Positions 25,997 through 33,640 of a stretch of DNA of 64,000 nucleotides are shown here, one piece after another. This DNA comes from a virus. The DNA lies in IMG/VR virus record IMGVR_UViG_3300046459_000436, positions 1 to 64,000 of that record. One strand, 5' to 3'. The notes beneath the pieces are model-generated. The model saw only the letters and a list, made by a program, of their open reading frames with translations. It had not been told where the DNA came from and did no database searches. Position numbers and translations under genes: made by a program. Position 1 is the first letter of the stretch; the number at the start of each line of letters is the position of its first letter.

Positions 25997-26695
25997 TCAA
26001 GCTGCGACCGATTCTCCAGGGGTGCCGTGGAGGGCATCGCGGAGCTTCTCCCACGCTTCACGGTCGGGCCATTCGGTGCCGCAGCCCTGACACTTGATGG
26101 CCTCCTTCCGGGTGGACGCGGTGAGTTGGCGTTTGCACGGGCCGTCAACGGTGAGGACCGGGCAGGCGCCAATGCGGATGGGCCCGATCCTCCGATCCGG
26201 CGACAGAGCAGCCGTGCACTCGGAGTGCAGCCGCCGGATCTCCTCCACGTCCTGCCCGACCTCCGCGTACCGTTCGCACGCCCACCCGAGGTTGTTGGTC
26301 AGGAACTCGATCTGCTTGGGCAGGGATTGGCCGGCGTTGCCGCGCCACGGTGTGACCGTCCAGCCGAGGGTCTGCCGCCACGCGTCCTCAATTACCTGCA
26401 GACGGGTGGCGACTCCTCCAGCCGCGGCGAGGTTGAGGACTTCGGCGTTGGCGGGGATCGGCGGCACGCGCGACCCGGTGGGCATCCCGGTTCCACGCCG
26501 GGAGCCCCGGACGAGCGCGGCGGTCGTGTTGACGCGGGCGAAGAGGGCGGGGAGTTCGGCGAGCCGCTTCCCGGTGCGGTCCTGACAGGGACGGCACGCC
26601 CAGCGGTCGGTCTCGTCGGCCCACAGGTCTTTGCTGCAGGCCACGCAGCGCGGCCACACGTAGCTGGAGTCTTCGGCGGTAGCAAGGTCGTGCAC
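25997..26695 (-). CDS. Protein with two zinc-ribbon-like clusters (232 aa)
   Basis: A 232-residue protein. The N-terminus has CVACSKDLWADETDRWACRP with another Cys soon after, a four-Cys ribbon. The C-terminus has ACPVLTVDGPCKRQLTAS and IKCQGCGTEWPDREAW. Between them is a helical region (KQIEFLTNNLGWACERYAEVG; VEEIRRLHSECTAAL). Proteins of this layout are frequent in Streptomyces phages and prophages; a nucleic-acid-binding role is likely. GTG start after GGAGACCCGCC, a leader shared with two later genes. Confidence 0.65.
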   Translation of the reverse strand: MHDLATAEDSSYVWPRCVACSKDLWADETDRWACRPCQDRTGKRLAELPALFARVNTTAALVRGSRRGTGMPTGSRVPPIPANAEVLNLAAAGGVATRLQVIEDAWRQTLGWTVTPWRGNAGQSLPKQIEFLTNNLGWACERYAEVGQDVEEIRRLHSECTAALSPDRRIGPIRIGACPVLTVDGPCKRQLTASTRKEAIKCQGCGTEWPDREAWEKLRDALHGTPGESVAA

Positions 26696-26725
26696 GGCGG
26701 GTCTCCTTGCGGTGGTGCGGGCAGT

Positions 26726-27064
26726 TCAATGGCTGATGTAGATGGTCGCCTTGGTGTGGGCGGCGCAGGCATCACGGAGGCGACGCAGATAGTCGAGGGC
26801 GCCGTCGTAGTTGCCCCAGCCATTGGTGGGGTTCATGGCCTCGTACTTGGCGGGGTTGGCTTCCATATCCGCAACGGCGCGGCTGAGGTCGCCGATGCAG
26901 TCGCCAGCCGTCTTGTCCTTCAACTCGGCAAGTCGGTAGCCGAGGGCTTCGGTCCACATGCTGGAGACGTTGGCGGTGTAGTTGCCGATGTCGGCGGGGC
27001 AGAACTCGTGGGGCTCGGGGCCGCCCGTGTCGACTGTGACGTAGAGGGCGATGTCGTAGCTCAC
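26726..27064 (-). CDS. Conserved-looking phage protein (112 aa)
   Basis: A 112-residue soluble protein: ALYVTVDTGGPEPHEF, FCPADIGNYTANVSSMW, then LSRAVADMEANPAKYEAMN, GWGNYDGALDYLRRLRDACA. The pattern is one I associate with actinophage proteins of unknown function. GTG start. No catalytic motif is evident. Confidence 0.65.
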   Translation of the reverse strand: MSYDIALYVTVDTGGPEPHEFCPADIGNYTANVSSMWTEALGYRLAELKDKTAGDCIGDLSRAVADMEANPAKYEAMNPTNGWGNYDGALDYLRRLRDACAAHTKATIYISH

Positions 27065-27132
27065 GGGCGGTGCTCCTCGGGTGCGGGCGGTACGAGGTGC
27101 TCAGTCTCTGACTGTAATCATGCACACAGCGC

Positions 27133-27381
27133 GTGACATCCAGGCCAATGGCTGCGCAGATTGCACAATCTCCCCACCGTGCGCCGGTTCCCCCCGCCAC
27201 ACTCGACCTCATGGCGGTCGCGTTGTGGGCGTTGGGTGATGACGAGGCGGAGCTGGCCGAGTGGCTGGCTGCTCACGGCATGCTGCCGGTGGGGCAGCCG
27301 GTGCACGGGATCACGGCACGGGCCCGGCTGATGCAACGCTGCGAGCCACGGGGCGGCGTACCCGAGCCCACCGACGGCTGA
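27133..27381 (+). CDS. Small plus-strand protein with its own terminator
   Basis: Up to 82 residues, on the opposite strand to its neighbours. The convincing part is MAVALWALGDDEAELAEWLA and GITARARLMQRC; the true start may be the ATG at 27148 or 27211 since no good ribosome binding site precedes any of them. An 11-bp stem terminator follows the stop at once. A 5-bp inverted repeat (CAGTC, TCT, GACTG at 27102-27114) is in the upstream gap. Function unknown. Confidence 0.5.
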   Translation: MTSRPMAAQIAQSPHRAPVPPATLDLMAVALWALGDDEAELAEWLAAHGMLPVGQPVHGITARARLMQRCEPRGGVPEPTDG

Positions 27382-27406
27382 GGCCCCCGCTTTCGGCGGG
27401 GGCCTC
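27380..27406 (+). terminator. Strong bidirectional terminator hairpin
   Basis: GAGGCCCCCGC pairs perfectly with GCGGGGGCCTC around TTTCG. It overlaps the stop codon of the plus-strand gene and faces the 3' end of the next minus-strand gene, so it can serve both. Confidence 0.75.
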
Positions 27407-27435
27407 GATGTGGCGGGGCGGGCTCGGGGTGGGGC

Positions 27436-27633
27436 TCAGATGCGGGTGAGTCCGATGACGCTGGGAGCCCAGCCGCTCCACTCGCGCCACTCGGCGGGGT
27501 TGTTCAGGTCGGTCTCGGCGACGAGCATCGGCCCGCGCTCCTCGGTGAAGATCAGCGCGTAGATGTCACCCAGTCGATCACGGAAGCGGACGAGGATTTC
27601 GGGGGCCTCGGATTCGGCGCTCACGGCGGTCAC
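27436..27633 (-). CDS. Small protein (65 aa)
   Basis: A 65-residue protein with ILVRFRDRLGDIYALIFTEE and LNNPAEWREWSGWAP. GTG start overlapping the stop of the gene before it (GTGA). No family recognised; probably a single small beta-rich domain. Confidence 0.55.
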   Translation of the reverse strand: MTAVSAESEAPEILVRFRDRLGDIYALIFTEERGPMLVAETDLNNPAEWREWSGWAPSVIGLTRI

Positions 27634-27839
27634 CTTCCGATCGCGTTACCGGGGGCCATGCGGATGCGCCCGTCGGGTTCGTCGAGGACCAGCCAGTCGT
27701 GGTGCGGCTGGCAGTGGAACAGGCCGCGGACCTTGGGTTCGCCGCAGTACGAGGCGCGGGAGTCCCAGCCCGATTCGCTGATCTGGTAGCCGCACGTCTG
27801 GCTGCTGCGCGGCGGCTCGCGGTCGAGGGTCTTCGCCAC
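27630..27839 (-). CDS. Small Cys/His-containing protein (69 aa)
   Basis: A 69-residue protein with Cys at TCGYQISESGWDSRASYCGE and Cys/His at GLFHCQPHHDWL, a likely zinc site. GTG start two bases after the previous stop. Function unknown. Confidence 0.55.
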   Translation of the reverse strand: MAKTLDREPPRSSQTCGYQISESGWDSRASYCGEPKVRGLFHCQPHHDWLVLDEPDGRIRMAPGNAIGR

Positions 27840-27841
27840 GG

Positions 27842-28063
27842 TCAGATGCCCTTGCGGAGGTGCTTGAGGTGCTTGGGCAGCTTCTTCCCGGCGTCGCGGA
27901 CGGCCTCCTGGAGGCGGTCGTCTTCCTCGTTCTCGATGAGGATCCCGGCCCGGGACTGCTTGGCGGTGTTGTCGTACAGGTCGGCCTGCGCGCGACGGAA
28001 GTCGGCGAGGGCCTCGTTGTGGTCGGCGTATTCCGCGAGTTCGTCGCGGGTGGGCTTGGACAT
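27842..28063 (-). CDS. Small helical charged protein (73 aa)
   Basis: A 73-residue helical protein: TRDELAEYADHNEALADFRR, RAGILIENEEDDRLQ, then a Lys-rich end (GKKLPKHLKHLRKGI). ATG after GGAGACCACC. It may be a coiled-coil DNA- or protein-binding factor; no family recognised. Confidence 0.55.
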   Translation of the reverse strand: MSKPTRDELAEYADHNEALADFRRAQADLYDNTAKQSRAGILIENEEDDRLQEAVRDAGKKLPKHLKHLRKGI

Positions 28064-28072
28064 GGTGGTCTC

Positions 28073-28273
28073 CTAGTAGCTGGGCTTGATGCGGGTCGTG
28101 CCGAGGGGCGTGACGTGGCGGTGTTCGCCGTTTCGGTCGGCGTCGCGGATGGCTCGGTCGATTTCCTGCTGGGTCCACATGCACGCGTCGCGCAGGTGGG
28201 CGCGGAGGTTGGCCTCATTGAAGGACTGCCGGGAGTCGGGCGAGCTGATGACGTCGTAGTAGGCGGTGGGCAT
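28073..28273 (-). CDS. Small protein (66 aa)
   Basis: A 66-residue protein: YYDVISSPDSRQSFNEANLR, then AHLRDACMWTQQEIDRAIRD and a basic end. Probably helical. ATG after AGGAGGGG. Function unknown. Confidence 0.55.
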   Translation of the reverse strand: MPTAYYDVISSPDSRQSFNEANLRAHLRDACMWTQQEIDRAIRDADRNGEHRHVTPLGTTRIKPSY

Positions 28274-28303
28274 TGCGTCCCCTCCTTGTGCGGTTGGCGG
28301 TGT

Positions 28304-28846
28304 TCAGATGTTGCGCGAGCCAGCGAGGTCGGCGGCCTGGTCCAGGAGGCGAAGGGGCACGGTGGGCCTGCCCCACGCGTCGTTGAATCCGGGCACGCTG
28401 TCCGCGTTGGTGAACTGCCGGCGGATGGCGTCCAGCAGAACGTCCAGCCCCTCGCTCGCCAGCCCGTAGTTGCCGCGGGCTTCCTTGTAGATCGCGGATT
28501 GCAGGCAGTCGGGGCCCGGCACGCTGGTCGTCGGGGTGTGGCCGCACCATCCGTCGCGGGTGAGCCGCTGGAGGGCCCGCTGGAGGAGGGCTGCGACGGG
28601 TGTCGGGTACAGGTCGACGGGCGTCCGGGGGGAGTCGACGGGGCCGCGGATGACGTCGGCTAAGTCGACGGGCTCGGTGGCGATGTGGGCGGTGTTGATG
28701 TCGTTGGCGAGGCTGGCTTCTTCGAGGCGGATGGTCATGGCCGCGTCCACGGCCGCCATCCGCGCTTCCAGGCTCAGTACCGGGGCGGGGGTGGTGCGGG
28801 CCGCGGGCTGAACCTGGGCGGCGAGGGTGACGGTCGTGGCGGGCAT
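28304..28846 (-). CDS. DUF6197-like protein
   Basis: A 180-residue protein whose C-terminal half has the DUF6197 pattern: AALLQRALQRLTRDGWCG, a later CLQSAIYKEA, and FNDAWGRPTVPLRLLDQAA. A second member lies at 63.3-63.6 kb. DUF6197 proteins are common in Streptomyces phages and plasmids; their function is unknown to me. ATG start. Confidence 0.65.
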   Translation of the reverse strand: MPATTVTLAAQVQPAARTTPAPVLSLEARMAAVDAAMTIRLEEASLANDINTAHIATEPVDLADVIRGPVDSPRTPVDLYPTPVAALLQRALQRLTRDGWCGHTPTTSVPGPDCLQSAIYKEARGNYGLASEGLDVLLDAIRRQFTNADSVPGFNDAWGRPTVPLRLLDQAADLAGSRNI

Positions 28847-28849
28847 GGA

Positions 28850-29002
28850 TCAGCCTTCCTGGGACTTCGCGCGCTCGTCGGCTTCGCGGGTGATCCGGTC
28901 GGCTTCGGCGTGGTCGGCGGGGTCGCTGGAAAGGTTGAGTTTCACGGTCTTGACCAGGTCGCGGACGTTGTCCGCGCCCCAGACGGCGGGGTTGAGTTTC
29001 AT
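28850..29002 (-). CDS. 50-residue protein
   Basis: A 50-codon frame starting ATG after GGAGACCCGCC: MKLNPAVWGADNVRDLVKTV, then a helical end rich in Asp, Glu and Arg. The leader and tight packing between neighbours support expression. Function unknown. Confidence 0.5.
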   Translation of the reverse strand: MKLNPAVWGADNVRDLVKTVKLNLSSDPADHAEADRITREADERAKSQEG

Positions 29003-29012
29003 GGCGGGTCTC

Positions 29013-29156
29013 CTATCGCTGGAAGGGGTTGTTGGCGCGCTGTCGTTCGCGGCGTTGCTGGACGGGGCAGGTGTCGGGGTGTTCGACGTCGCGCGGGCTG
29101 CAGCACCCGCAGTGGGGCCAGCGCGCGCGCTGGCCTTTGCCGCAGTGGTCGCACAT
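29013..29156 (-). CDS. 47-residue zinc-ribbon protein
   Basis: A 47-codon frame: MCDHCGKGQRARWPHCGCC, then HPDTCPVQQRRERQR. The Cys pairs predict one zinc site, and the end is basic. The ATG lies just inside the end of the preceding gene. Probably nucleic-acid binding. Confidence 0.5.
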   Translation of the reverse strand: MCDHCGKGQRARWPHCGCCSPRDVEHPDTCPVQQRRERQRANNPFQR

Positions 29157-29158
29157 GG

Positions 29159-29341
29159 TCAGTTGCCGAGGTGGTCGAGGCCGTGGCGGCGTTCCCACTC
29201 GCGGGTAAGGCCCTGGGCGACATCGCGGTTGCCGTCGAGCCCGGCGCGCTCGTAGACGTCCATGGCGTCGAGGAGTTCGGCGTCGGTGTAGTTGGGGATC
29301 GTCTTGTTCGCCCAGCTCTTGCCGGAGAAGTCGATGGCCAT
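29159..29341 (-). CDS. 60-residue helical protein
   Basis: A 60-residue protein: IPNYTDAELLDAMDVYERAG, then DVAQGLTREWERRHG. ATG start. Helical and charged; no family recognised. Confidence 0.55.
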   Translation of the reverse strand: MAIDFSGKSWANKTIPNYTDAELLDAMDVYERAGLDGNRDVAQGLTREWERRHGLDHLGN

Positions 29342-29346
29342 GGCGG

Positions 29347-29547
29347 TCAGGCCTTCGTGAGTTCTTCGGCGTAGAAGCCGATGTAGCCGCCGACGGCCTC
29401 GCGAACGCGGCCTTCGATTCCCTTGACGGCGATCAGGCCGCCGGACTTTGATCCGTCGTCAACGACCGTGCCGGTCTTGCCGTGGTGGGCGAGGTTGTCC
29501 AAGTTGGGGCGGCTGACGGTGACGCGGTCACCGGGCTGGAACTGCAT
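29347..29547 (-). CDS. KOW/SH3-like small protein (66 aa)
   Basis: A 66-residue protein with QPGDRVTVSRPNLDNLAHHG, then KTGTVVDDGSKSGGLIAVKG, the pattern of a small SH3/KOW-like barrel. ATG after AAGGAGACCCGC, the leader shared with other genes here. May bind RNA or protein. Confidence 0.55.
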   Translation of the reverse strand: MQFQPGDRVTVSRPNLDNLAHHGKTGTVVDDGSKSGGLIAVKGIEGRVREAVGGYIGFYAEELTKA

Positions 29548-29557
29548 GCGGGTCTCC

Positions 29558-29755
29558 TTAGCCCTGCGGAAGGAATGAGCAGGTGTTGGCGTGGTCCTGG
29601 GCCTGCTGCGTGATCTGGAAGTCGTAACCGCCACCGATGTTCGTGTCGCTGCAGCCGGTGCACCGCCAGCCGAGATAGGCGGCACCGTCCTCCTTGACGA
29701 CGTTGACGTGGGCTCCGGATTTGTTCGGGACCGTGGAGAGGATCTTTGGTTCCAT
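29558..29755 (-). CDS. Small Cys-containing protein (65 aa)
   Basis: A 65-residue protein with WRCTGCSDTNIGGGYDFQIT and HANTCSF, a likely CxxC...H...C zinc site. ATG after AAGGAGAAACACC. The fold may be a minimal zinc finger; function unknown. Confidence 0.55.
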   Translation of the reverse strand: MEPKILSTVPNKSGAHVNVVKEDGAAYLGWRCTGCSDTNIGGGYDFQITQQAQDHANTCSFLPQG

Positions 29756-29844
29756 GGTGTTTCTCCTTGGGTTACTGGGGCCGGACTGTCCGGCCGCCGA
29801 ACCCCACACCGGTCGGGGCGTGTGGAGCACGGCGGGTGGGCAGG

Positions 29845-30144
29845 TCAGTACCAGGACCAGGGCTGACCGTTGCTGGCGTGGCGTTCGGCGACGACGGCGA
29901 GTTCGCGGGCGCTGACGGCCCAGAACGCGGGCATTCGGGGACTTGCTGCCGCCGTTCGGAAGATCTGCGCCATACGGGCCGCATCACGGACTGCAATGTC
30001 GAACGGGCCGTCGCCACGGTTGGCGTTGTGGAACAGCGGCTGAATGGTCCGCCAGTCTGCGGCGGGCACGATGTGGGCGATGTGCTGGCCGAGTTCGACC
30101 ATTGCGGTTGCGGACCGGTAGGCGCCGCCGTTACTCCATCCCAT
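29845..30144 (-). CDS. Conserved-looking helical protein (99 aa)
   Basis: A 99-residue protein: AMVELGQHIAHIVPAADWRT, GPFDIAVRDAARMAQIF, then MPAFWAVSARELAVVAERHA. ATG start with AGGAG. No family recognised and no catalytic motif seen. Confidence 0.6.
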   Translation of the reverse strand: MGWSNGGAYRSATAMVELGQHIAHIVPAADWRTIQPLFHNANRGDGPFDIAVRDAARMAQIFRTAAASPRMPAFWAVSARELAVVAERHASNGQPWSWY

Positions 30145-30156
30145 GACGAACTCCTC

Positions 30157-30558
30157 TCAGGCGGCGCGTCGGCCGCGCTTGGGCTGGGTGGAGTAGTCGT
30201 TGAGGTTGCCGCCGCGAATGTTGGGCCCGTCGTCCTCGTTGAGCCATTCGCGGTACTGGCTCAGGGTCATGAGGCCCTTGCAGGGGGCGGCGTTGCGGTT
30301 GTCGTAGACGGGGCCGGCGCACGCCCACAGGTCGGGGGCGCCTTCGGGCAGGCCGGTGAAGGTCGAGATCTTCGTGAAGACGTGCTCGTCGAGGTACTGC
30401 CGAGCGCCCGGCCCGTTGTCCGACTTGATCGTGTAGTAGGTCTTGCCGAGCACGACCTTCTTCGCGAAGCGCTTGGCTTCGTTGCTGGCGCCGGACTTGT
30501 GGATGGCGTCGGTGAGCTTGCAGTCGAGGTAGTTGGTGGCGCGGTACCAGGTGCCCAT
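30157..30558 (-). CDS. Hypothetical protein next to the transfer locus (133 aa)
   Basis: A 133-residue protein: MGTWYRATNYLDCKLTDAIH, KRFAKKVVLGKTYYTIKS, ARQYLDEHVFTKISTFTG and a basic end (QPKRGRRAA). ATG with AAAGGAG. It is the first gene beyond the iteron array at the 3' side of the TraB-like gene. Function unknown. Confidence 0.6.
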   Translation of the reverse strand: MGTWYRATNYLDCKLTDAIHKSGASNEAKRFAKKVVLGKTYYTIKSDNGPGARQYLDEHVFTKISTFTGLPEGAPDLWACAGPVYDNRNAAPCKGLMTLSQYREWLNEDDGPNIRGGNLNDYSTQPKRGRRAA

Positions 30559-30580
30559 GACGGGCTCCTTTCGGGTTGGT

Positions 30581-30601
30581 CCGGGGTGATCCCCGGTTTT
30601 T
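30581..30601 (+). terminator. Intrinsic terminator pointing away from the neighbouring gene
   Basis: CCGGGG, TGAT, CCCCGG is followed by five T on the plus strand, a textbook intrinsic terminator and a rare T run in this genome. It lies just upstream of a minus-strand start, so it would stop antisense transcripts rather than any gene I can see. Confidence 0.55.
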
Positions 30602-30616
30602 GGGTGTGCTGAGGGA

Positions 30617-30633
30617 AGCCCCCGGCGGGGGCT
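30617..30633 (-). terminator. GC hairpin after the transfer operon
   Basis: AGCCCCC and GGGGGCT pair around a 3-base loop. It lies beyond the iteron array at the end of the TraB-like transcript. No T run, as is usual in Streptomyces. Confidence 0.5.
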
Positions 30634-30657
30634 GGTGGTTTGTGATGGTTTGTGGGG

Positions 30658-30823
30658 CGTACACCCCCCGTACAGTGACCGCTATATGCCGGTATGCGGG
30701 GCGTACAGTCGGGGCGGTCAGCCGTACAGGTGGACGGCTCCAGGTGGCCGGTGAGCGGGGGGTGTACGGGTCACATACCGGCATCTACCTGGGCAAACAG
30801 CCGCCCTGTACGGGGGGTGTACG
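30658..30823. repeat. Dyad-arranged CGTACA iteron array, clt or origin candidate
   Basis: A 17-bp sequence, TGTACGGGGGGTGTACG, at 30807-30823 has a perfect inverted copy at 30658-30674. Each copy holds two cores 11 bp apart. Inside lies a perfect 11-bp inverted pair, ATGCCGGTATG (30686-30696) and its complement (30774-30784). Single cores add to seven: CGTACA at 30658, 30669, 30702 and 30723 on the left, TGTACG at 30763, 30807 and 30818 on the right, all pointing to the centre near 30741. No gene is present. In Streptomyces plasmids the cis-acting transfer locus clt, with direct repeats bound by TraB, lies by traB; here the array is four bases past its stop. Confidence 0.75.
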
Positions 30824-30828
30824 GCCTA

Positions 30829-33057
30829 TCAGGCAGCCTCCGGGGAGGCGAACTGGTCCCGCTTGAAGCCCTTCAGGCGCTTCCCGGCACCGAAGGTCAC
30901 GATGTTCGTTGTTGTGATCCCATCCCGGCGCAGACGCTCCCGCAGAGCATCCACATCAACGCCCAGCTCCTCGGCCAGCAACTCAGCCGTCAGCCCCTGC
31001 GTCTCCGGAACCCCCAGCCGATCGAACACCGCCACCGCATCCCGGCGCATCTCCGCCGCACGCGCCACCGCCTCATCGACACGACTACGCGACGCCGCCT
31101 GACCCGTCAGCGTCCCGGCCTTCACCCGCAGGTCGTAGCCGCGCTCCACGATCTCCCGGAACTCCGGCAGCTCGATCACATCGGACTTCTGCGTGATGTG
31201 ACCCGACTCCGCACCCTGGTCCAAGACCACGACACCCTTGTGGTGCTCCAGCAGCTTGTGCGGCGCCGCGCCGGCCTGCACGGCGTCGTCGCCGAGAACC
31301 ATCCGCGCGGAGGCGTCGCCCTTGACCCGAAAGCAGGCGCGCTTCACGCACACCCCGCGCAGCTTGGTCGGGACGCTGTCGGAGTCGGGGCGCTGGGTGA
31401 TGAACACGCCCATGCCGCCGACGAACCGGGCCACGCGCACGTACCGGGCGAGGGTCTCGACCAGCACGTCCTTGCCGTTGCGGTGCTTCGCGCCCTTGCC
31501 GTCCTCGTCCTCCTCGACGACCTTGACGCGGGTGTTCGCGGCGGCGTCCAGGAGTTCCTGGAGCTCGTCGACGATGAGGAGGGTGAGCCTCTTGTCGGGC
31601 TGCCGGGCAAGCGCCGGGGTGAGCTTGCCTTCGGGGCACTGCTGGGGGTCGGTCTCGGACAGGCTCTCCAGCTGCTCGCCGAGGTTCTGCATGCTGCCGA
31701 TCAGGTCGTCCAGCACCTCGTGGACTTCGACGAGGGTGTCCGGCTTGGAGCCGGAAATGTAGGCGTGGGCGATCTTCTTGAGGGCTGCCCAGTCCGGCCC
31801 GGACTTGCCGGTGATGACGATGATCCGCACGTAGGGGTCGAGGGCAGCTGCAGCAGCGATCAGCCGTGCCAGGTACGACTTGCCGTAGTCCTGCAGTCCG
31901 CCGATCAGCAGCGACGACCACAGCAGGTGCAGTGCCTGCCGGTCATGCCGGGCGTCCTGGCCGAGCGGTACGCCGTGCTGCCAGAAGTTCCACTCGGGGG
32001 CGTTGATCAGGGGGGACGGGGTCTTTCCGGCGCCGAACGGGTTGTCGGCGTCGGCGACCCAGATGGTGAATCGGCTCTCGTGCCCCTCGGCGCTGGTGTC
32101 CTTCTTCAGTTCGATGCGGGACGCCTTGACGCGCAGTGCGCCGGCGAGCGGTACGAGGCGGGCGATGGCCTGCTCTGCGGTGCGTCCGCCGGGCAGTTCG
32201 ATGGTGGCGGTCCAGCCGGGGCCGTCGGTGCGCAGGCCGAGGACGCTGGTCTCTTCGCGGTCGGCCTCCTCGATGATCTTCGCTTTGACGAGGGCGGTGA
32301 CCAGGTCGTTCGCACCCCGCACCTGCACGTCCTCGGACTTCGTGAGCACGACCGGACCCGCAGCACTCGCGGAGGCCGCGGCGGCGATGGTGGCGGGCGA
32401 CTCAGCGGCCAGCGTCACCGGAGACGACTCCTTGTCGTCGGCTTCGCGGTTCCGCCCCGCCCACCAGGCCGCACCGAACCCTCCGAGGAGGACGGCGAGG
32501 AGGCCGAGGATGGGGTGCTGCATCTTCCCCAGCAGCATCCAGCCGGCCACCACGCCCGCGGCGACCATGGCGCACCGACTGGCCTGCTGGGTGCGCTTGT
32601 GGCGCTTGATGTCCTTCTCGGTGACGTCGTCGTCGGCGTGCGGGAGGACGGGGCCGACGGTGACGCGCGTGGCGAACGCCTGGTTGAAGCGGTCCGCCTG
32701 CCCGGGGTGCCCCTGGTTGGCGGCGGTGGCGGCCTGCTTCTGCAGGTCCCGGACTTCGCTGTGGTGCTGGCGGATGGCCTTGCGGTTCTCGGCAGCCCGC
32801 TTGTGGATGACGTCCTTGGCGAGGTTCTCCTCGTCGACACCTTCAAGGAGCACCCAGGCGCGGCCCTGCTGGTAGAGGGTCTGGCAGCCGCGCTTGGTCT
32901 GCGCCCACACGGTCAGCTTGACGACCGGCGGCGGGGCATCGGCGGGCACCGGCTTGAGGAGTACGTGGGCGGGCGGGTTGGTGGGCATGGGCGGGACGTG
33001 ATTCTGGACCGGGATCTGGGGGCCCGCCGTCTCGGGCGGGGTGGCGTGCGTGGTCAT
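30829..33057 (-). CDS. traB-like: TraB-like FtsK/SpoIIIE conjugative DNA translocase
   Basis: A 742-residue membrane ATPase. Residues 1-160 are cytoplasmic and charged, two membrane segments lie at about 163-200, and an FtsK/SpoIIIE motor follows. Walker A is GLQDYGKS (387-394), Walker B LTLLIVDE (491-498), and the FtsK-type VFITQRPDSDSVP is at 551-563. The C-terminal 60 residues (LTAELLAEELGVDVDALRERL) form a winged-helix gamma-like domain for DNA recognition. Streptomyces TraB moves double-stranded DNA between mycelia as a hexamer. Length, order (Spd-like genes before it, iterons after it) and the wHTH support transfer rather than chromosome segregation. ATG start; the open frame upstream is not conserved-looking. 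Confidence 0.88.
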   Translation of the reverse strand: MTTHATPPETAGPQIPVQNHVPPMPTNPPAHVLLKPVPADAPPPVVKLTVWAQTKRGCQTLYQQGRAWVLLEGVDEENLAKDVIHKRAAENRKAIRQHHSEVRDLQKQAATAANQGHPGQADRFNQAFATRVTVGPVLPHADDDVTEKDIKRHKRTQQASRCAMVAAGVVAGWMLLGKMQHPILGLLAVLLGGFGAAWWAGRNREADDKESSPVTLAAESPATIAAAASASAAGPVVLTKSEDVQVRGANDLVTALVKAKIIEEADREETSVLGLRTDGPGWTATIELPGGRTAEQAIARLVPLAGALRVKASRIELKKDTSAEGHESRFTIWVADADNPFGAGKTPSPLINAPEWNFWQHGVPLGQDARHDRQALHLLWSSLLIGGLQDYGKSYLARLIAAAAALDPYVRIIVITGKSGPDWAALKKIAHAYISGSKPDTLVEVHEVLDDLIGSMQNLGEQLESLSETDPQQCPEGKLTPALARQPDKRLTLLIVDELQELLDAAANTRVKVVEEDEDGKGAKHRNGKDVLVETLARYVRVARFVGGMGVFITQRPDSDSVPTKLRGVCVKRACFRVKGDASARMVLGDDAVQAGAAPHKLLEHHKGVVVLDQGAESGHITQKSDVIELPEFREIVERGYDLRVKAGTLTGQAASRSRVDEAVARAAEMRRDAVAVFDRLGVPETQGLTAELLAEELGVDVDALRERLRRDGITTTNIVTFGAGKRLKGFKRDQFASPEAA

Positions 33058-33080
33058 GGCGGCGGGGCTCCAGGCTTGGG

Positions 33081-33620
33081 TTAGAAGTTGGTGAGGGTGT
33101 TGGCGGCAGCGGTGACGGCGGAGTTGGTGAGCTGCTTGATCAGCGGGCCGACGAACGTCCCGTCCAGGAGCACCCCGAGCGCGACGAGCGTGATCGCCCA
33201 GCTGGCGGCGACCTTCCGGCCCTTGATGCCGATGAACACGATCACGCCGATCAGCATCAGGCCGACGATGCCAACGCCGATCGTGCCGCCGCTGACGTTC
33301 GCCGGCGTGACGTTGTTGACGGCCGGGGTGACGTTCGTGTCGACCACGGGGGCGACGGACGGCTGGACGGCGGCCACGGTGACGACCGCAGCCGAGTGGT
33401 CGGCGGTGGCCGTGTAGTGGGTGGTGGGCAGGCCCCGGACGGTCATGGCGCGGGTGCCGTCGGCGAGGCGGACGCTGGTGTCGGTGGCGGCCTGGACGGA
33501 GGTCACGGTCGCGGTGTGCTGGGTGGCTGCGGCGACCGCCGGGGTGGCGATCCCGAGCGCCGCCAGAGCAGCACCCGACAGGGCCACGGAGCGGACGATA
33601 CGGATGGACTGGCGGGACAT
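33081..33620 (-). CDS. Exported/membrane protein of the transfer module (Spd-like)
   Basis: A 179-residue protein with an N-terminal signal (SIRIVRSVALSGAALAALG, then ATPAVAAAT), a Thr/Val-rich external part, and membrane segments near residues 113-133 (GVGIVGLMLIGVIVFIGIKG) and 140-160. It lies 24 bases before the TraB-like start. Proteins of this form accompany tra genes in Streptomyces and may help plasmid spread across septa. Assignment to Spd is by context. Confidence 0.65.
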   Translation of the reverse strand: MSRQSIRIVRSVALSGAALAALGIATPAVAAATQHTATVTSVQAATDTSVRLADGTRAMTVRGLPTTHYTATADHSAAVVTVAAVQPSVAPVVDTNVTPAVNNVTPANVSGGTIGVGIVGLMLIGVIVFIGIKGRKVAASWAITLVALGVLLDGTFVGPLIKQLTNSAVTAAANTLTNF

Positions 33621-33640
33621 GATGGGGACTCCTTCGAGGG

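Noticed and set aside
27102-27114. An operator for the small plus-strand gene (CAGTC-TCT-GACTG)
   Set aside because: A single 5-bp dyad is expected by chance in a window of this size and no regulator is linked to it.
30694-33084. A 796-codon open frame on the plus strand opposite the TraB-like gene
   Set aside because: High GC keeps antisense frames open. The composition is Gly/Ala/Arg/Val without motifs, while the minus strand carries a complete FtsK motor.
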